Source: Lachnospiraceae bacterium
GTDB taxonomy: Bacteria; Bacillota; Clostridia; Lachnospirales; Lachnospiraceae
Assembly (NCBI GenBank): GCA_015057205.1
Contig: SVEW01000016.1
Coordinates: 1-22,701 of the forward strand
Direction: 5' to 3'
Length of the DNA: 22,701 nt
Positions within the stretch are counted from its first letter, which is position 1. Every line of letters begins with the position of its first letter. The notes below the pieces were generated by a model. The model was given only the letters and a program-made list of their open reading frames with translations, ran no database searches and was not told where the DNA came from. This document shows, in pieces, positions 9,569 through 16,778 of this stretch. A program made the translations under genes and the position numbers.

Positions 9569-10477
9569 TTACATTAAGGTTTGATAAAGTGACAAAATCG
9601 CTTCTTTCGTTGCCAAATCATCGGAAAAAGCGGTCGCGCTGCCTGCTGCAGTTCCCATCTTCAAAGCTTTCTCGTAATCCTTGCTCTGAAGATAACCGGC
9701 TACAAAACCGGCAACCATAGAATCTCCGGCTCCAACCGAATTTCTGACAACGCCCTTTGGAACGCCAATCTGATAGGATTCACCGGTTTCGGTGAGTAGC
9801 AGAGCTCCATCTTTAGCCATCGAAATAAGTACGTTTCTGGCTCCCATATCCTGTAACTTCTTTGCGTGTTCCGTAAGTTCTTCGCTGGTCTTTAATTCTT
9901 TTCCAAACAAATCACCCAGCTCATGATTATTTGGTTTTATTAGAAATGGATGATATTTCAAAACCTTTTTTAAAAGGTCTCCCGTCGCATCCACCACGAC
10001 TTCAATTCCTTTGCCATCCACACGTGCAAGAATCTCTTCATACACATTATTCGGCAGACTCTTTGGAATGCTACCGGCAAGAATCAGAATATCGCCCTTC
10101 TTAATCCCGTCAATCTGCTCTAACAAAGCTTCATAGGCTTCTCTTGAAATATCCGGTCCCTGGGCGTTAATTTCCGTTTCCTCGTCCTGCTTCAACTTCA
10201 CGTTAATTCTGGAAATTCCGTCCTTCAAATGAATAAAATTTGTCTCAATGCCCCTCTCCTTCACGCTCTTTTCAATGGCTTCGCCCGTAAAACCGGCTAC
10301 AAACCCAAGCGCCGTTGTTGGGAGTTCCAAGTTCTTAAGTACCGTCGATACATTGATTCCCTTACCACCGAAATAATATTCTTCCTTGTCTGAACGATTC
10401 GTCATGCCAATGGCCAATTCTCTGTCCATACGCACAACGTAATCGATGGCCGGATTAAATGTAACGGTATAAATCAT
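9569..10477 (-). CDS. fruK: 1-phosphofructokinase
   Basis: A PfkB-family sugar kinase of 302 residues that phosphorylates fructose-1-phosphate to fructose-1,6-bisphosphate, feeding PTS-imported fructose into glycolysis. Visible signatures are the N-terminal TFNPAIDYVV, the first PfkB motif YFGGKGINVS, the KPNNHELG segment and the second motif with the catalytic Asp in VGAGDSMVAGF (~residue 252). Another ATG lies two codons upstream (10483) but only 1 nt from AGGAGG; the ATG at 10477 is 7 nt from it and is chosen. The gene sits 14 nt after fruR and 10 nt before fruA, the usual fruRKA order. 1-phosphofructokinase is preferred over tagatose-6-phosphate kinase because of this context. Confidence 0.95.
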   Translation of the reverse strand: MIYTVTFNPAIDYVVRMDRELAIGMTNRSDKEEYYFGGKGINVSTVLKNLELPTTALGFVAGFTGEAIEKSVKERGIETNFIHLKDGISRINVKLKQDEETEINAQGPDISREAYEALLEQIDGIKKGDILILAGSIPKSLPNNVYEEILARVDGKGIEVVVDATGDLLKKVLKYHPFLIKPNNHELGDLFGKELKTSEELTEHAKKLQDMGARNVLISMAKDGALLLTETGESYQIGVPKGVVRNSVGAGDSMVAGFVAGYLQSKDYEKALKMGTAAGSATAFSDDLATKEAILSLYQTLM

Positions 10478-10491
10478 ACACATACCTCCTA

Positions 10492-11244
10492 TTATTCCGT
10501 TATTACTCGAATAATGGTTCGATCATAAAACTTCTTATCTGTTTCCTGATCTGTCAAAATGCAACAATCGGAAAGCTTTGCAAACGTTACCGCACTCACC
10601 TGCTCAAACTTGGTATGATCTGCTAACACATATACCATGTGTGCATGCGAAATTGCAGCTCTCTTTACACTTGCTTCGTCCACATCCGGAGTGGTAAACC
10701 CGGCTCCGGTAGAGATTCCATTGGTTCCGATAAACGCTTTGGTAAAATGATATTTCGCAATACTGTCCAGACAATCCGGCCCAACCACTGCTTCTGTTAT
10801 CGATTTCAATCTTCCGCCAAAAATTGTTGTGTCCAAATTCTTCTCGAGTAACATCTTGGCGTGTACAATACCGTTGGTTACGTATTTCGCCTTGGTATTA
10901 TTGATGTACTTGATCATCTCAAGGGTTGTGGTTCCGGAATCAATAAATACGAAATCATTGTCTTGAATCAGCGATGCTGCATATTTGCTGATGCGGGTCT
11001 TCTCTTTCATATTTCGAGAAGCTTTCGTAACCACCGAGTCCTCTTCAATCTTTATGTCTGCCTTCTCTACCGTTGTTGCTCCACCAAACACCTTACAAAT
11101 ACGCTTGGCTTCATGTAGGGCTGTCAAATCCCGGCGCACTGTCGCCGCACTGGCACGCAGTTCTTCTTCTAATTCTGCCACCGTAACGACCTTGCGCTCA
11201 TTGATAATGGCTACAATTCTCTCTCTTCGTTCCTGCGTAAGCAT
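10492..11244 (-). CDS. fruR: DeoR-family transcriptional repressor of the fructose operon
   Basis: A 250-residue DeoR/GlpR-type regulator. The N-terminal winged helix-turn-helix (~3-57) starts LTQERRERIVAIINERKVVT and contains ASAATVRRDLTALH as the recognition region. The C-terminal sugar-phosphate-binding domain carries FIDSGTTTLEM and KAFIGTNGIS. Being first in the operon before fruK and fruA, it most likely represses its own operon and is released by fructose-1-phosphate; that role rests on gene context. ATG follows GAGGTG at 5 nt. Phased TGATT repeats just upstream overlap the promoter and are the likely binding sites. Confidence 0.93.
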   Translation of the reverse strand: MLTQERRERIVAIINERKVVTVAELEEELRASAATVRRDLTALHEAKRICKVFGGATTVEKADIKIEEDSVVTKASRNMKEKTRISKYAASLIQDNDFVFIDSGTTTLEMIKYINNTKAKYVTNGIVHAKMLLEKNLDTTIFGGRLKSITEAVVGPDCLDSIAKYHFTKAFIGTNGISTGAGFTTPDVDEASVKRAAISHAHMVYVLADHTKFEQVSAVTFAKLSDCCILTDQETDKKFYDRTIIRVITE

Positions 11245-11295
11245 ATATTCACCTCGCTTCGTCGCAACCTATAACTTAGTAGTTTCTCTATTGTC

Positions 11296-11324
11296 ATAAT
11301 ACCATTTACACCAATCATTTTCAA
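11296..11324 (-). promoter_or_regulatory. fru operon promoter
   Basis: A sigma-A type promoter on the minus strand: TTGAAA (11324-11319), a 17-bp spacer and TATTAT (11301-11296), with TG one base upstream of the -10 as in extended -10 promoters. It lies about 50 nt before the fruR ATG. Confidence 0.8.
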
Positions 11325-11347
11325 TCAATAATAATCACAAATAATCA
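11313..11347 (-). promoter_or_regulatory. Likely FruR operator: four TGATT repeats at exact 10-bp spacing
   Basis: On the minus strand TGATT begins at 11347, 11337, 11327 and 11317, one per helical turn on the same DNA face. The third copy runs into the TTGAAA -35 box, so a bound protein would block RNA polymerase. DeoR-family repressors often use short direct repeats near the promoter. Assignment to FruR is inferred from position. Confidence 0.6.
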
Positions 11348-11370
11348 TGCGGTTTTTTATGCAAATAGTA

Positions 11371-11400
11371 CAAAAAGAGGCAACATATTTGTCGCCTCTC
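11371..11400 (-). terminator. Intrinsic terminator after the DUF1294-DUF4846 gene
   Basis: As minus-strand RNA, a 10-bp stem (AGAGGCGACA with UGUUGCCUCU, one G-U pair), a 4-nt loop and then a short U run. It lies ~90 nt past the stop at 11488 and upstream of the fru promoter, so it separates the two transcripts. Confidence 0.8.
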
Positions 11401-11474
11401 CCATAAAATTCGCATAATTGTATTTGCTTTTCTAATTATTTCTATTTTTTATTTATTAACAACTCGTTAACAAT

Positions 11475-11492
11475 TGATTATTTGTGATTATT
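11475..11492 (+). promoter_or_regulatory. Distal operator candidate, inverted copy of the fru operator
   Basis: The plus strand reads TGATTATTTGTGATTATT, identical over 18 bases to the minus-strand sequence at 11347-11330. It contains two TGATT units at 10-bp spacing and overlaps the stop codon of the upstream gene. An auxiliary site for FruR, perhaps with DNA looping, is a reasonable inference. Confidence 0.5.
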
Positions 11493-12612
11493 CTTTGTAC
11501 AACCTGGGGCGTTTTAGGCTTCCTTTCCGAAATGTATATTCCGGTGTAAGAAAAGGATATGAAATCTCATTTACCATATACCAGGGATTATCCCCCGCCG
11601 CCGGATTTCGCAATACATGAAACTCCTGCGCCGGCATATATCCCTGAGCCAGCAAAAATGCCTTCTCACCATCTTTTTCACATGTATCCACTACCATCAC
11701 AACGTGACCCGGGCTGCCACCATGAATAAATATATCGCCCACATCAATCTGGTTTTCCTTGATTTCTTTTGCATCAGCTTCCAGATTCATTGTTCCGGAA
11801 TAAGCAAAAACTACCCGCATGAACTTTTTAAAAGAATCGTATGAACTGTTATGACTCGGCGCACTTGTCCAGTATACGGAATTTCCATTTACCCCAATTC
11901 CTCTGCCCTTCCGCCAGGTGTCGAAATCCGCCTGAAAACCTCCGCCTAACGTATAGCGAATTTGAGCATACTGCCCCTTGCTGTAATAATATTCGCCATA
12001 CATGCGCATAACAGAATCGGCACACTGCTGCAAATCTTCATTTTCAAGCGGCAATTTAAATACCGCCACATGATCTTCTCTGTTTCCCTTTTCACTGCCA
12101 TCGTACAAGAGCACCGGACTTCCGTCATCTTTCATTTCATAGCCGCGTATGAATTCCGTCAGACTCCCTTTTTTTGCTTTGGTGCGACAAAACCCTTCCG
12201 GTGTACGAATGCGCTCCTGCAAGGTCTTTCCTTTCGGGTTAATGAAAGAATACGCCGGCTCCTTTGGTTCTTCTTTTTTCGTCTCCTGTGTCACAACCGA
12301 TTTTGCAGGCTTTTGTTTTTCCGGTGAAAGCTGTCTGTCGCTAACGTGGGTGTACAAATAACTTCCTGCTGCCACCTGTACAATTAAAATTAACGGCATT
12401 CCAATTACAAAATACCAATGTTTCGTCTTGTGGTGAAACAAGTACATTCCCACAAGGGTACCCACACTTCCTCCGAGGATGCTTACCAGAAACAAGGTCT
12501 TTTCCGGAATGCGCCAGGCACCTTTGATTGCTTTGCGCTTATCGATGCCCATCACCGCAAGTCCTGCCACATTCATAATCGCCAAATAAACCAGTAAAAG
12601 TTTTAATCCCAT
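11488..12612 (-). CDS. Membrane protein with DUF1294 and DUF4846 domains
   Basis: A 374-residue protein that looks like a fusion of two families of unknown function. Residues ~1-90 match DUF1294: hydrophobic segments at about 3-21, 40-60 and 67-87, with the conserved GIDKRKA and FHHKTKHWYF signatures. A charged linker (~92-118) follows, then a soluble domain (~120-370) resembling DUF4846, with YTLGGGFQADFDTW, GDIFIHGGSPGHVVMVVD and the GDNPWY segment near the end. The clustered Asp and His residues suggest a metal site or an enzyme, but no reaction is known to me. The C-terminal domain is probably outside the membrane; that is inference. The frame extends to an ATG at 12636, but AGGGGG lies 7 nt before the ATG at 12612, so that start is used. 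It is flanked by terminators on both sides, so it is likely a single-gene transcript. Confidence 0.82.
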   Translation of the reverse strand: MGLKLLLVYLAIMNVAGLAVMGIDKRKAIKGAWRIPEKTLFLVSILGGSVGTLVGMYLFHHKTKHWYFVIGMPLILIVQVAAGSYLYTHVSDRQLSPEKQKPAKSVVTQETKKEEPKEPAYSFINPKGKTLQERIRTPEGFCRTKAKKGSLTEFIRGYEMKDDGSPVLLYDGSEKGNREDHVAVFKLPLENEDLQQCADSVMRMYGEYYYSKGQYAQIRYTLGGGFQADFDTWRKGRGIGVNGNSVYWTSAPSHNSSYDSFKKFMRVVFAYSGTMNLEADAKEIKENQIDVGDIFIHGGSPGHVVMVVDTCEKDGEKAFLLAQGYMPAQEFHVLRNPAAGDNPWYMVNEISYPFLTPEYTFRKGSLKRPRLYKE

Positions 12613-12640
12613 TTGCGTTCCCCCTTCACGTGTCATTTTA

Positions 12641-12674
12641 CAAAAACCGGAAAGTCCGCTTCGGACCTTCCGGC
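12641..12674 (-). terminator. Strong intrinsic terminator after the zinc-ribbon gene pair
   Basis: A 12-bp stem (12647-12658 with 12662-12673, CCGGAA at the base, one G-U pair in the minus-strand RNA), a 3-nt loop and five T. It starts 11 nt after the stop at 12685 and ends only ~29 nt before the next start codon. Confidence 0.9.
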
Positions 12675-12684
12675 TATCTTTTCT

Positions 12685-13584
12685 TTATTCTTCTGTCGGC
12701 AACTGCGCTCCGCACTTCGTGCAGAACTTCGCCGTTTCTGATACCTCAGCACCACACTGTGGACAGGTTCTTCCATCCGGCTTTGTCTCTTCAACAACTT
12801 CTTCTTTTACCTCTTCTGCCGGTGTTTCTTCTACAACCGGTTCCGGTTCTACTACTACCGGCTTTGCTGTACCGCACTGTGTACAGAATTTAGCAGTTGG
12901 TGAATTCACAGCCTGACAATTCTCACATGTCCAGCCTGCCTTAGCCTGGGTAGCATTTTGCACATGCTGTGCCGCCACATTGGTCATTTCCACCACATTC
13001 TTGGTAGCCGCGCTGGTCACATCTGCCACATTCTTTTGCAGTGCCAAAACCGAAGCATCTTCCAGGGTTTTTCCAAAGAAAAGCATCGCACCTAAAATGA
13101 GTAACACAACCAACAGTAACATATTAACCCAGAACCAAAAAGTGGTTCCTGTTTTCAACAGCGAGTCCGCCATACCCATCATCTGACTAAATTGACGGCT
13201 GCTATTCCCGAAATCTTTGCCACTTTTCATCAAATCTTGCGCTGAAGATGTAAACTGACTTTTTAAAACAAACCATACCACAATGTCACCTAAGGTAACA
13301 CAAGCGGTAGTTGCATACTTGGCTGCTTTTGAAATTGCAAGTGGTACGAACCACAATACAGCAATCACAATTGGTAATACAATCAAAAGTGCATATATAT
13401 AATGTGCATCTGACATACTCTCACCATCATACGTAATTCCTTTTACAAGGTCAAAAGCAGACATTTCTTTTCTCTGTCCCGAACAGGATACAAAGAATGT
13501 CGGAACGAAAAAGAATATGATTGCTAATAAGCTGATTGTTTTTACAATGTGTTTTACACGAATAGTATCTACCGAAATATTCAT
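12685..13584 (-). CDS. Four-helix membrane protein with two C-terminal zinc ribbons
   Basis: A 299-residue protein of unknown function. Hydrophobic segments at about 13-33, 62-84, 91-109 and 148-171 indicate four membrane helices. After an Ala/Val/Asn-rich region (~178-215) come two zinc ribbons: Cys220/223 with Cys234/237 and Cys274/277 with Cys288/291, joined by a Glu/Val/Pro-rich linker (~243-270). Each ends in the typical FCxxCG pattern. The ribbons are presumably cytoplasmic and structural, perhaps for protein contacts. A VSC near residue 34 resembles a lipobox but the charge layout does not fit a lipoprotein. It follows the other zinc-ribbon gene by 11 nt, so the two are probably co-expressed and may work together at the membrane. 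Confidence 0.8.
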   Translation of the reverse strand: MNISVDTIRVKHIVKTISLLAIIFFFVPTFFVSCSGQRKEMSAFDLVKGITYDGESMSDAHYIYALLIVLPIVIAVLWFVPLAISKAAKYATTACVTLGDIVVWFVLKSQFTSSAQDLMKSGKDFGNSSRQFSQMMGMADSLLKTGTTFWFWVNMLLLVVLLILGAMLFFGKTLEDASVLALQKNVADVTSAATKNVVEMTNVAAQHVQNATQAKAGWTCENCQAVNSPTAKFCTQCGTAKPVVVEPEPVVEETPAEEVKEEVVEETKPDGRTCPQCGAEVSETAKFCTKCGAQLPTEE

Positions 13585-13595
13585 ACCGCTCCTCC

Positions 13596-15074
13596 TTAGT
13601 CATTAAAGCTTGAAAAAGCATCGGACATGTCACTGTTGTATTCTGCTTTGTTTGCCTTAATCTGTGCTTTGTAAATATCACGCAGGTTTTCATATCCATA
13701 ACGATAGTAAATGTACTCATGTACAGTCATGGAATGAAAATCAATTCTTGCGGATGTTTCGTCAAATGAGTTGCTTCCGTCTGTTTTAACCAAAACATTC
13801 TGGAATACCACCGGTACATATACGGTCTTGTGGTAATCTTTGTTCTTGTAGTCGTCATGATAGGTAACTTTTCCTTTGTATACCAGTACAACATAGTTAT
13901 TCGTACCATATTCACTGACATTCTTTCTTACAAGAATATAATTTCCAACATAGTCCCACGCAGCGTAAGTGAAATCATCATCATCTTCCCCACGAGACTC
14001 TAACACATCCATTGCCTGCGCTTTCATCTTCTCTACAGATGCTTCCTGCAAATCTGTTAACGCTGCTGCATAACGGTCTGCACCTTCTACCGTAAAGGTT
14101 TTGCTGGTTGTCTTATACTTGATACCTTTGCTTGTAAGATCCCCTACTTCATCAACCGTAACGGTTAAGGAATCTCCAACCTTCAGGTTGTAAGCAGTCA
14201 TTCCGCCGTTGTCAAAATGGAAGTATGCTGTCTTTAAGTAGTCTTCTGTAGATTTGTTTACAATGTTTGCTTTGATAAATCCGTCAATTCCGGAGAATTC
14301 TACGGTTACTGCCGCAAACGGATCCACTTCTTTAACCTTATCAAGGCCTTTCACTTTTACTTTCTTCTTCTCGCCGGTCAAAATAATATTATAGGTATCT
14401 GCGAGTTTCTTTGCAATTGCCTTATTCCATGTTACAGTAATGCTATCGCCGTTTTTCAAATTCTTATCCGGATCGCAGGACAAGTGAATGCTTGCTGCAA
14501 CCAGTTTACCCGCCGATCCGGCAAAGGTTTCCCCAAGCTCGGTTGCCAACTTGCTGCTGACAGAATCCTCTTTTTTCTCAGCCACTTCATTGATTTTCTC
14601 AACGAATTCATCGTTTAATGTAGCCTTTGCTTCTCCGTAACCATCGCAACCTGTAAAGTCAACTTTCACATAATCCTCGATGTTTACAGTACGGTTCTGC
14701 TTATCAATGTAAAAATAAGCACCAACTCCTACTCCTACTAAAACCAAAATTGCCAGTATAATGCCAACAACCTTCTTGTTCAATTTCAATTCCGGTTTCT
14801 GATACTGCAGTCCCTGTTCATAATTAGTCTGTGACTGCACTGTCTGCGGGGTTGCGTCATAGTTACCCTGCTGCGCGCTCTGCGGAGCCGCACTATAGGT
14901 TCCAGACTGCCCCTGCGCCGTTGGGGTCGCATCATAAGTCCCCCCCTGGCTTGTTGTCTGTGTCTGTTTTTCCTCGGAACTTTGTACTGCAAAATCTGCA
15001 AGCTTCGCGCCACAGTTCTCGCAAAAAGCTGCATTATCTGCAACTTTCGTTCCACAATTCGGACAAAATGCCAT
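13596..15074 (-). CDS. Zinc-ribbon single-pass membrane protein with repeated extracellular domain
   Basis: A 492-residue protein. An N-terminal zinc ribbon has Cys4/7 and Cys18/21. A Gln/Thr/Ser-rich linker (~30-90) contains repeated TYDATP-like units. One membrane helix (~101-123) is preceded by lysines, giving an inside ribbon and an outside C-terminus. The outer part has two related modules: ~134-217 (VDFTGCDGYGEA ... NGDSITVTW) and ~256-308 (VEFSGIDGFIKA ... VGDSLTVTV). A C-terminal region (~335-480) rich in Tyr and Asp follows. The layout recalls TcaA-like zinc-ribbon envelope proteins of Firmicutes, but I cannot assign a function. It has its own near-consensus promoter and an AAAGGAGG SD. 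Confidence 0.8.
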   Translation of the reverse strand: MAFCPNCGTKVADNAAFCENCGAKLADFAVQSSEEKQTQTTSQGGTYDATPTAQGQSGTYSAAPQSAQQGNYDATPQTVQSQTNYEQGLQYQKPELKLNKKVVGIILAILVLVGVGVGAYFYIDKQNRTVNIEDYVKVDFTGCDGYGEAKATLNDEFVEKINEVAEKKEDSVSSKLATELGETFAGSAGKLVAASIHLSCDPDKNLKNGDSITVTWNKAIAKKLADTYNIILTGEKKKVKVKGLDKVKEVDPFAAVTVEFSGIDGFIKANIVNKSTEDYLKTAYFHFDNGGMTAYNLKVGDSLTVTVDEVGDLTSKGIKYKTTSKTFTVEGADRYAAALTDLQEASVEKMKAQAMDVLESRGEDDDDFTYAAWDYVGNYILVRKNVSEYGTNNYVVLVYKGKVTYHDDYKNKDYHKTVYVPVVFQNVLVKTDGSNSFDETSARIDFHSMTVHEYIYYRYGYENLRDIYKAQIKANKAEYNSDMSDAFSSFND

Positions 15075-15121
15075 GTCTTCCTCCTTTGTACCTTAGTACT
15101 TTTCATATTATATACACATTT

Positions 15122-15150
15122 ATTATACAAAACTTTCACCATTCTGTAAA
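15122..15150 (-). promoter_or_regulatory. Promoter of the zinc-ribbon gene pair
   Basis: The minus strand reads TTTACA (15150-15145), 17 bp, TATAAT (15127-15122), one mismatch from the sigma-A consensus. A second TATAAT at 15112-15107 has no good -35. The transcript would start about 40 nt before the ATG at 15074. Confidence 0.8.
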
Positions 15151-15207
15151 CTGCCGCAAACGAAACACTTATTGCCAAATCACAAAAACTCGTCTTCACT
15201 TTTGAAC

Positions 15208-15693
15208 TTATTCAAATTTTTGCATAATCCGTTTTATTCGTTCATCCGCCACATGATAAACCGGTTGCAAAGGCCACGGGAGGTTCTCCACATACTCCCT
15301 GTCTTTTGCATCCAGCCGTTCCAATTTTAGTTCGAACGCTTTCGCGTCCCCATATTTTTCTTTTCCAAATTCGCATTTTCTATATTCCCGCGGAATTTCC
15401 TTAATCTCTTCTTCCACCCGTTTAAAACTGGTTTTTCCGAAGGCTCCGTACACCTTTTCATAATGCACCCGCACATGGGTTCCTTCTTCTGGCGGCTCAA
15501 ATCGAATTACACCCGTATTAATATAATGCTCCCAAACTGTTTTTCGGATACGTTCTATCGGCGTCGGGAAGTCTAACTCTTTTGCAATTTCCGGCACCGT
15601 ATACCCCTTATCCGCCAAATGTCTTATGGCGTCGCCACTGGCCACGTCGTGTGTAAAGTTTGCTAATGTCTGTTTAAAAAATTCATTATTCAT
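15208..15693 (-). CDS. Hypothetical protein with possible helix-turn-helix
   Basis: A 161-residue, charged, soluble protein that I do not recognise. Residues ~22-60 (HLADKGYTVPEIAKELDFPT and the following helix) have the pattern of a helix-turn-helix, so DNA binding is possible. The second half is rich in Glu, Lys and Arg and predicted helical. The frame reaches an ATG at 15699, but AGGAG abuts that codon; the ATG at 15693 is 6 nt away and is used. It lies 61 nt after the nuclease-fold gene with no terminator between, so the two may form an operon. No clear terminator is seen after it. Confidence 0.72.
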   Translation of the reverse strand: MNNEFFKQTLANFTHDVASGDAIRHLADKGYTVPEIAKELDFPTPIERIRKTVWEHYINTGVIRFEPPEEGTHVRVHYEKVYGAFGKTSFKRVEEEIKEIPREYRKCEFGKEKYGDAKAFELKLERLDAKDREYVENLPWPLQPVYHVADERIKRIMQKFE

Positions 15694-15754
15694 ATGCATC
15701 TCCTGCCGTTTTATGCTTATTATGTCGGTGTAATGTTCTTGTTTCTTTATTCTT

Positions 15755-16561
15755 CTAGCGATAGCGGTCGCACGGTTCGTCCGCTATGTATAGTTTGATC
15801 ATACTTTCCACTTTTTCATATCCCAAAGGATTATCTGCGGTTTCCATCGTCAGTATCAGATTGTCCTGTGGCATAATACCGTTTTTCATGTAATTTTTCA
15901 CCTTTGCCTCTGTCTGCTGCGCATACCACAATTTGTCCATTAAGCCCAGATGTTCCCAGTAGATAAAGGCTTGTCGCTTAAAGCTATAGATCTTAAAATC
16001 CGGAAAATAAATGGAGCCGTCCGGAAGCTGCAACATCTCTTCATAATGATACGGAATTCCATAGCGATGCAGCATTTCATCAATGATTAGCTCGGATTTC
16101 GAACGTACAAAATTACCGGATGGCGATCGAAAAATCAATTTTTCCGGGTGCTTTTTGTTTCGTATGTATTCACTTTTGCTCCACTTTATGATATCATCTC
16201 CGGGACGTTCCGGAAACATGAATGTGTGATAACGATTATCCTTCGATAAGTAGGATTCCGTCTTGGATGAAAAAGATTGTTTCCTAAGATAGGCTTCACA
16301 TGCCTGCATTTCCTGTTGCAGGTCGCCGAGTCGCGCTTCCAGCCATTTCCGCCTGGCTAACTTCTCTGCAAGCGCTCGCTCTTGCTTGGGTATGTATTTC
16401 TTTTTCCCATCTATCTTTAAATACCATTTTTCCCAGGCTCCGTTCTTCGTAATCAGCAATTCCCCTTCCGAAAGCGTGCGCAGTTCCTGACTAATTCCCA
16501 TCATCTCCGCCTGCAGCTCTTCCCGCTTCTTGCTGACAAGTTCTGTTAATGTGTTTATCAT
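15755..16561 (-). CDS. Hypothetical protein with PD-(D/E)XK nuclease-like domain
   Basis: A 268-residue protein. Residues ~1-95 look like a coiled coil (heptad-like Leu/Glu/Lys segments on both sides of a KNGAWEKWYLKI hairpin). The C-terminal half (~145-260) has a pattern typical of restriction-endonuclease folds: RSKSELIIDE with Glu157, FPDF with Asp188 and a beta strand reading FIYWEHLG with Glu203/His204, followed by a helix with Lys and a final LILTMET strand. The spacing E-PD-E fits, but the classical DxK lysine is replaced by the WEH form, so nuclease activity is inference. No methyltransferase or other defence gene lies next to it. A good promoter precedes it, and the SD is a weaker AAGGGG. 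Confidence 0.75.
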   Translation of the reverse strand: MINTLTELVSKKREELQAEMMGISQELRTLSEGELLITKNGAWEKWYLKIDGKKKYIPKQERALAEKLARRKWLEARLGDLQQEMQACEAYLRKQSFSSKTESYLSKDNRYHTFMFPERPGDDIIKWSKSEYIRNKKHPEKLIFRSPSGNFVRSKSELIIDEMLHRYGIPYHYEEMLQLPDGSIYFPDFKIYSFKRQAFIYWEHLGLMDKLWYAQQTEAKVKNYMKNGIMPQDNLILTMETADNPLGYEKVESMIKLYIADEPCDRYR

Positions 16562-16593
16562 ATCTTACCCCTTTTTAAGTTTTTCGATTTCTT

Positions 16594-16622
16594 ATTGTAG
16601 CAGTTCTTTTGCAGATGCGCAA
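16594..16622 (-). promoter_or_regulatory. Promoter of the nuclease-fold gene
   Basis: Minus strand TTGCGC (16622-16617), 17 bp, TACAAT (16599-16594), with TG placed for an extended -10. It lies about 35 nt before the ATG at 16561. Confidence 0.75.
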
Positions 16623-16663
16623 CCATTTTTTTATTTTTCTAAAATGATTTCCTGCCTAATTCT

Positions 16664-16718
16664 CCACTTTCTGGGTTCAATTTCTCCTCTTTTGTGATTT
16701 TGTATCCCACTTTCTGGG
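16664..16718. repeat. Two direct copies of CCACTTTCTGGG
   Basis: Identical 12-bp copies at 16664-16675 and 16707-16718, 43 bp apart, upstream of the promoter of the nuclease-fold gene in the 217-nt gap. They could be binding sites for a regulator. Apart from the promoter, the repeats and the selenium-operon terminator, nothing else is seen in this gap. Confidence 0.6.
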
Positions 16719-16746
16719 CACAGCAGACAGGCTTGCTCTTTTTAGG

Positions 16747-16774
16747 ATAAAGCGCCCGAACCATGTCGGGCGCC
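16747..16774 (-). terminator. Terminator of the selenium/reductase operon
   Basis: An 8-bp GC-rich stem (GCGCCCGA at 16752-16759 with TCGGGCGC at 16766-16773) and a 6-nt loop, 5 nt after the last stop codon. The following minus-strand tract TTTATCCT is weak in T, so termination may be incomplete. Confidence 0.65.
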
Positions 16775-16778
16775 CAAT

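Noticed and set aside
11245..11370. CcpA (cre) site at the fru promoter
   Set aside because: No match to the pseudo-palindromic cre consensus was found on either strand; only the TGATT array stands out.
13480..13500. Lipobox-like VSC near residue 34 of the four-helix zinc-ribbon protein
   Set aside because: The segment before it is a long membrane helix without a typical lipoprotein signal layout, and three more helices follow.
15182..15207. Terminator after the possible HTH gene
   Set aside because: Only a weak CAAAA/TTTTG pairing with a long loop and no T-run can be formed.
16639..16764. A 41-codon minus-strand ORF (start MVRALYPKKSKP) in the gap before the nuclease-fold gene
   Set aside because: Its ATG lies in the loop of the terminator hairpin and has no Shine-Dalgarno. 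The open frame is short enough to be chance; it would need conservation to be believed.
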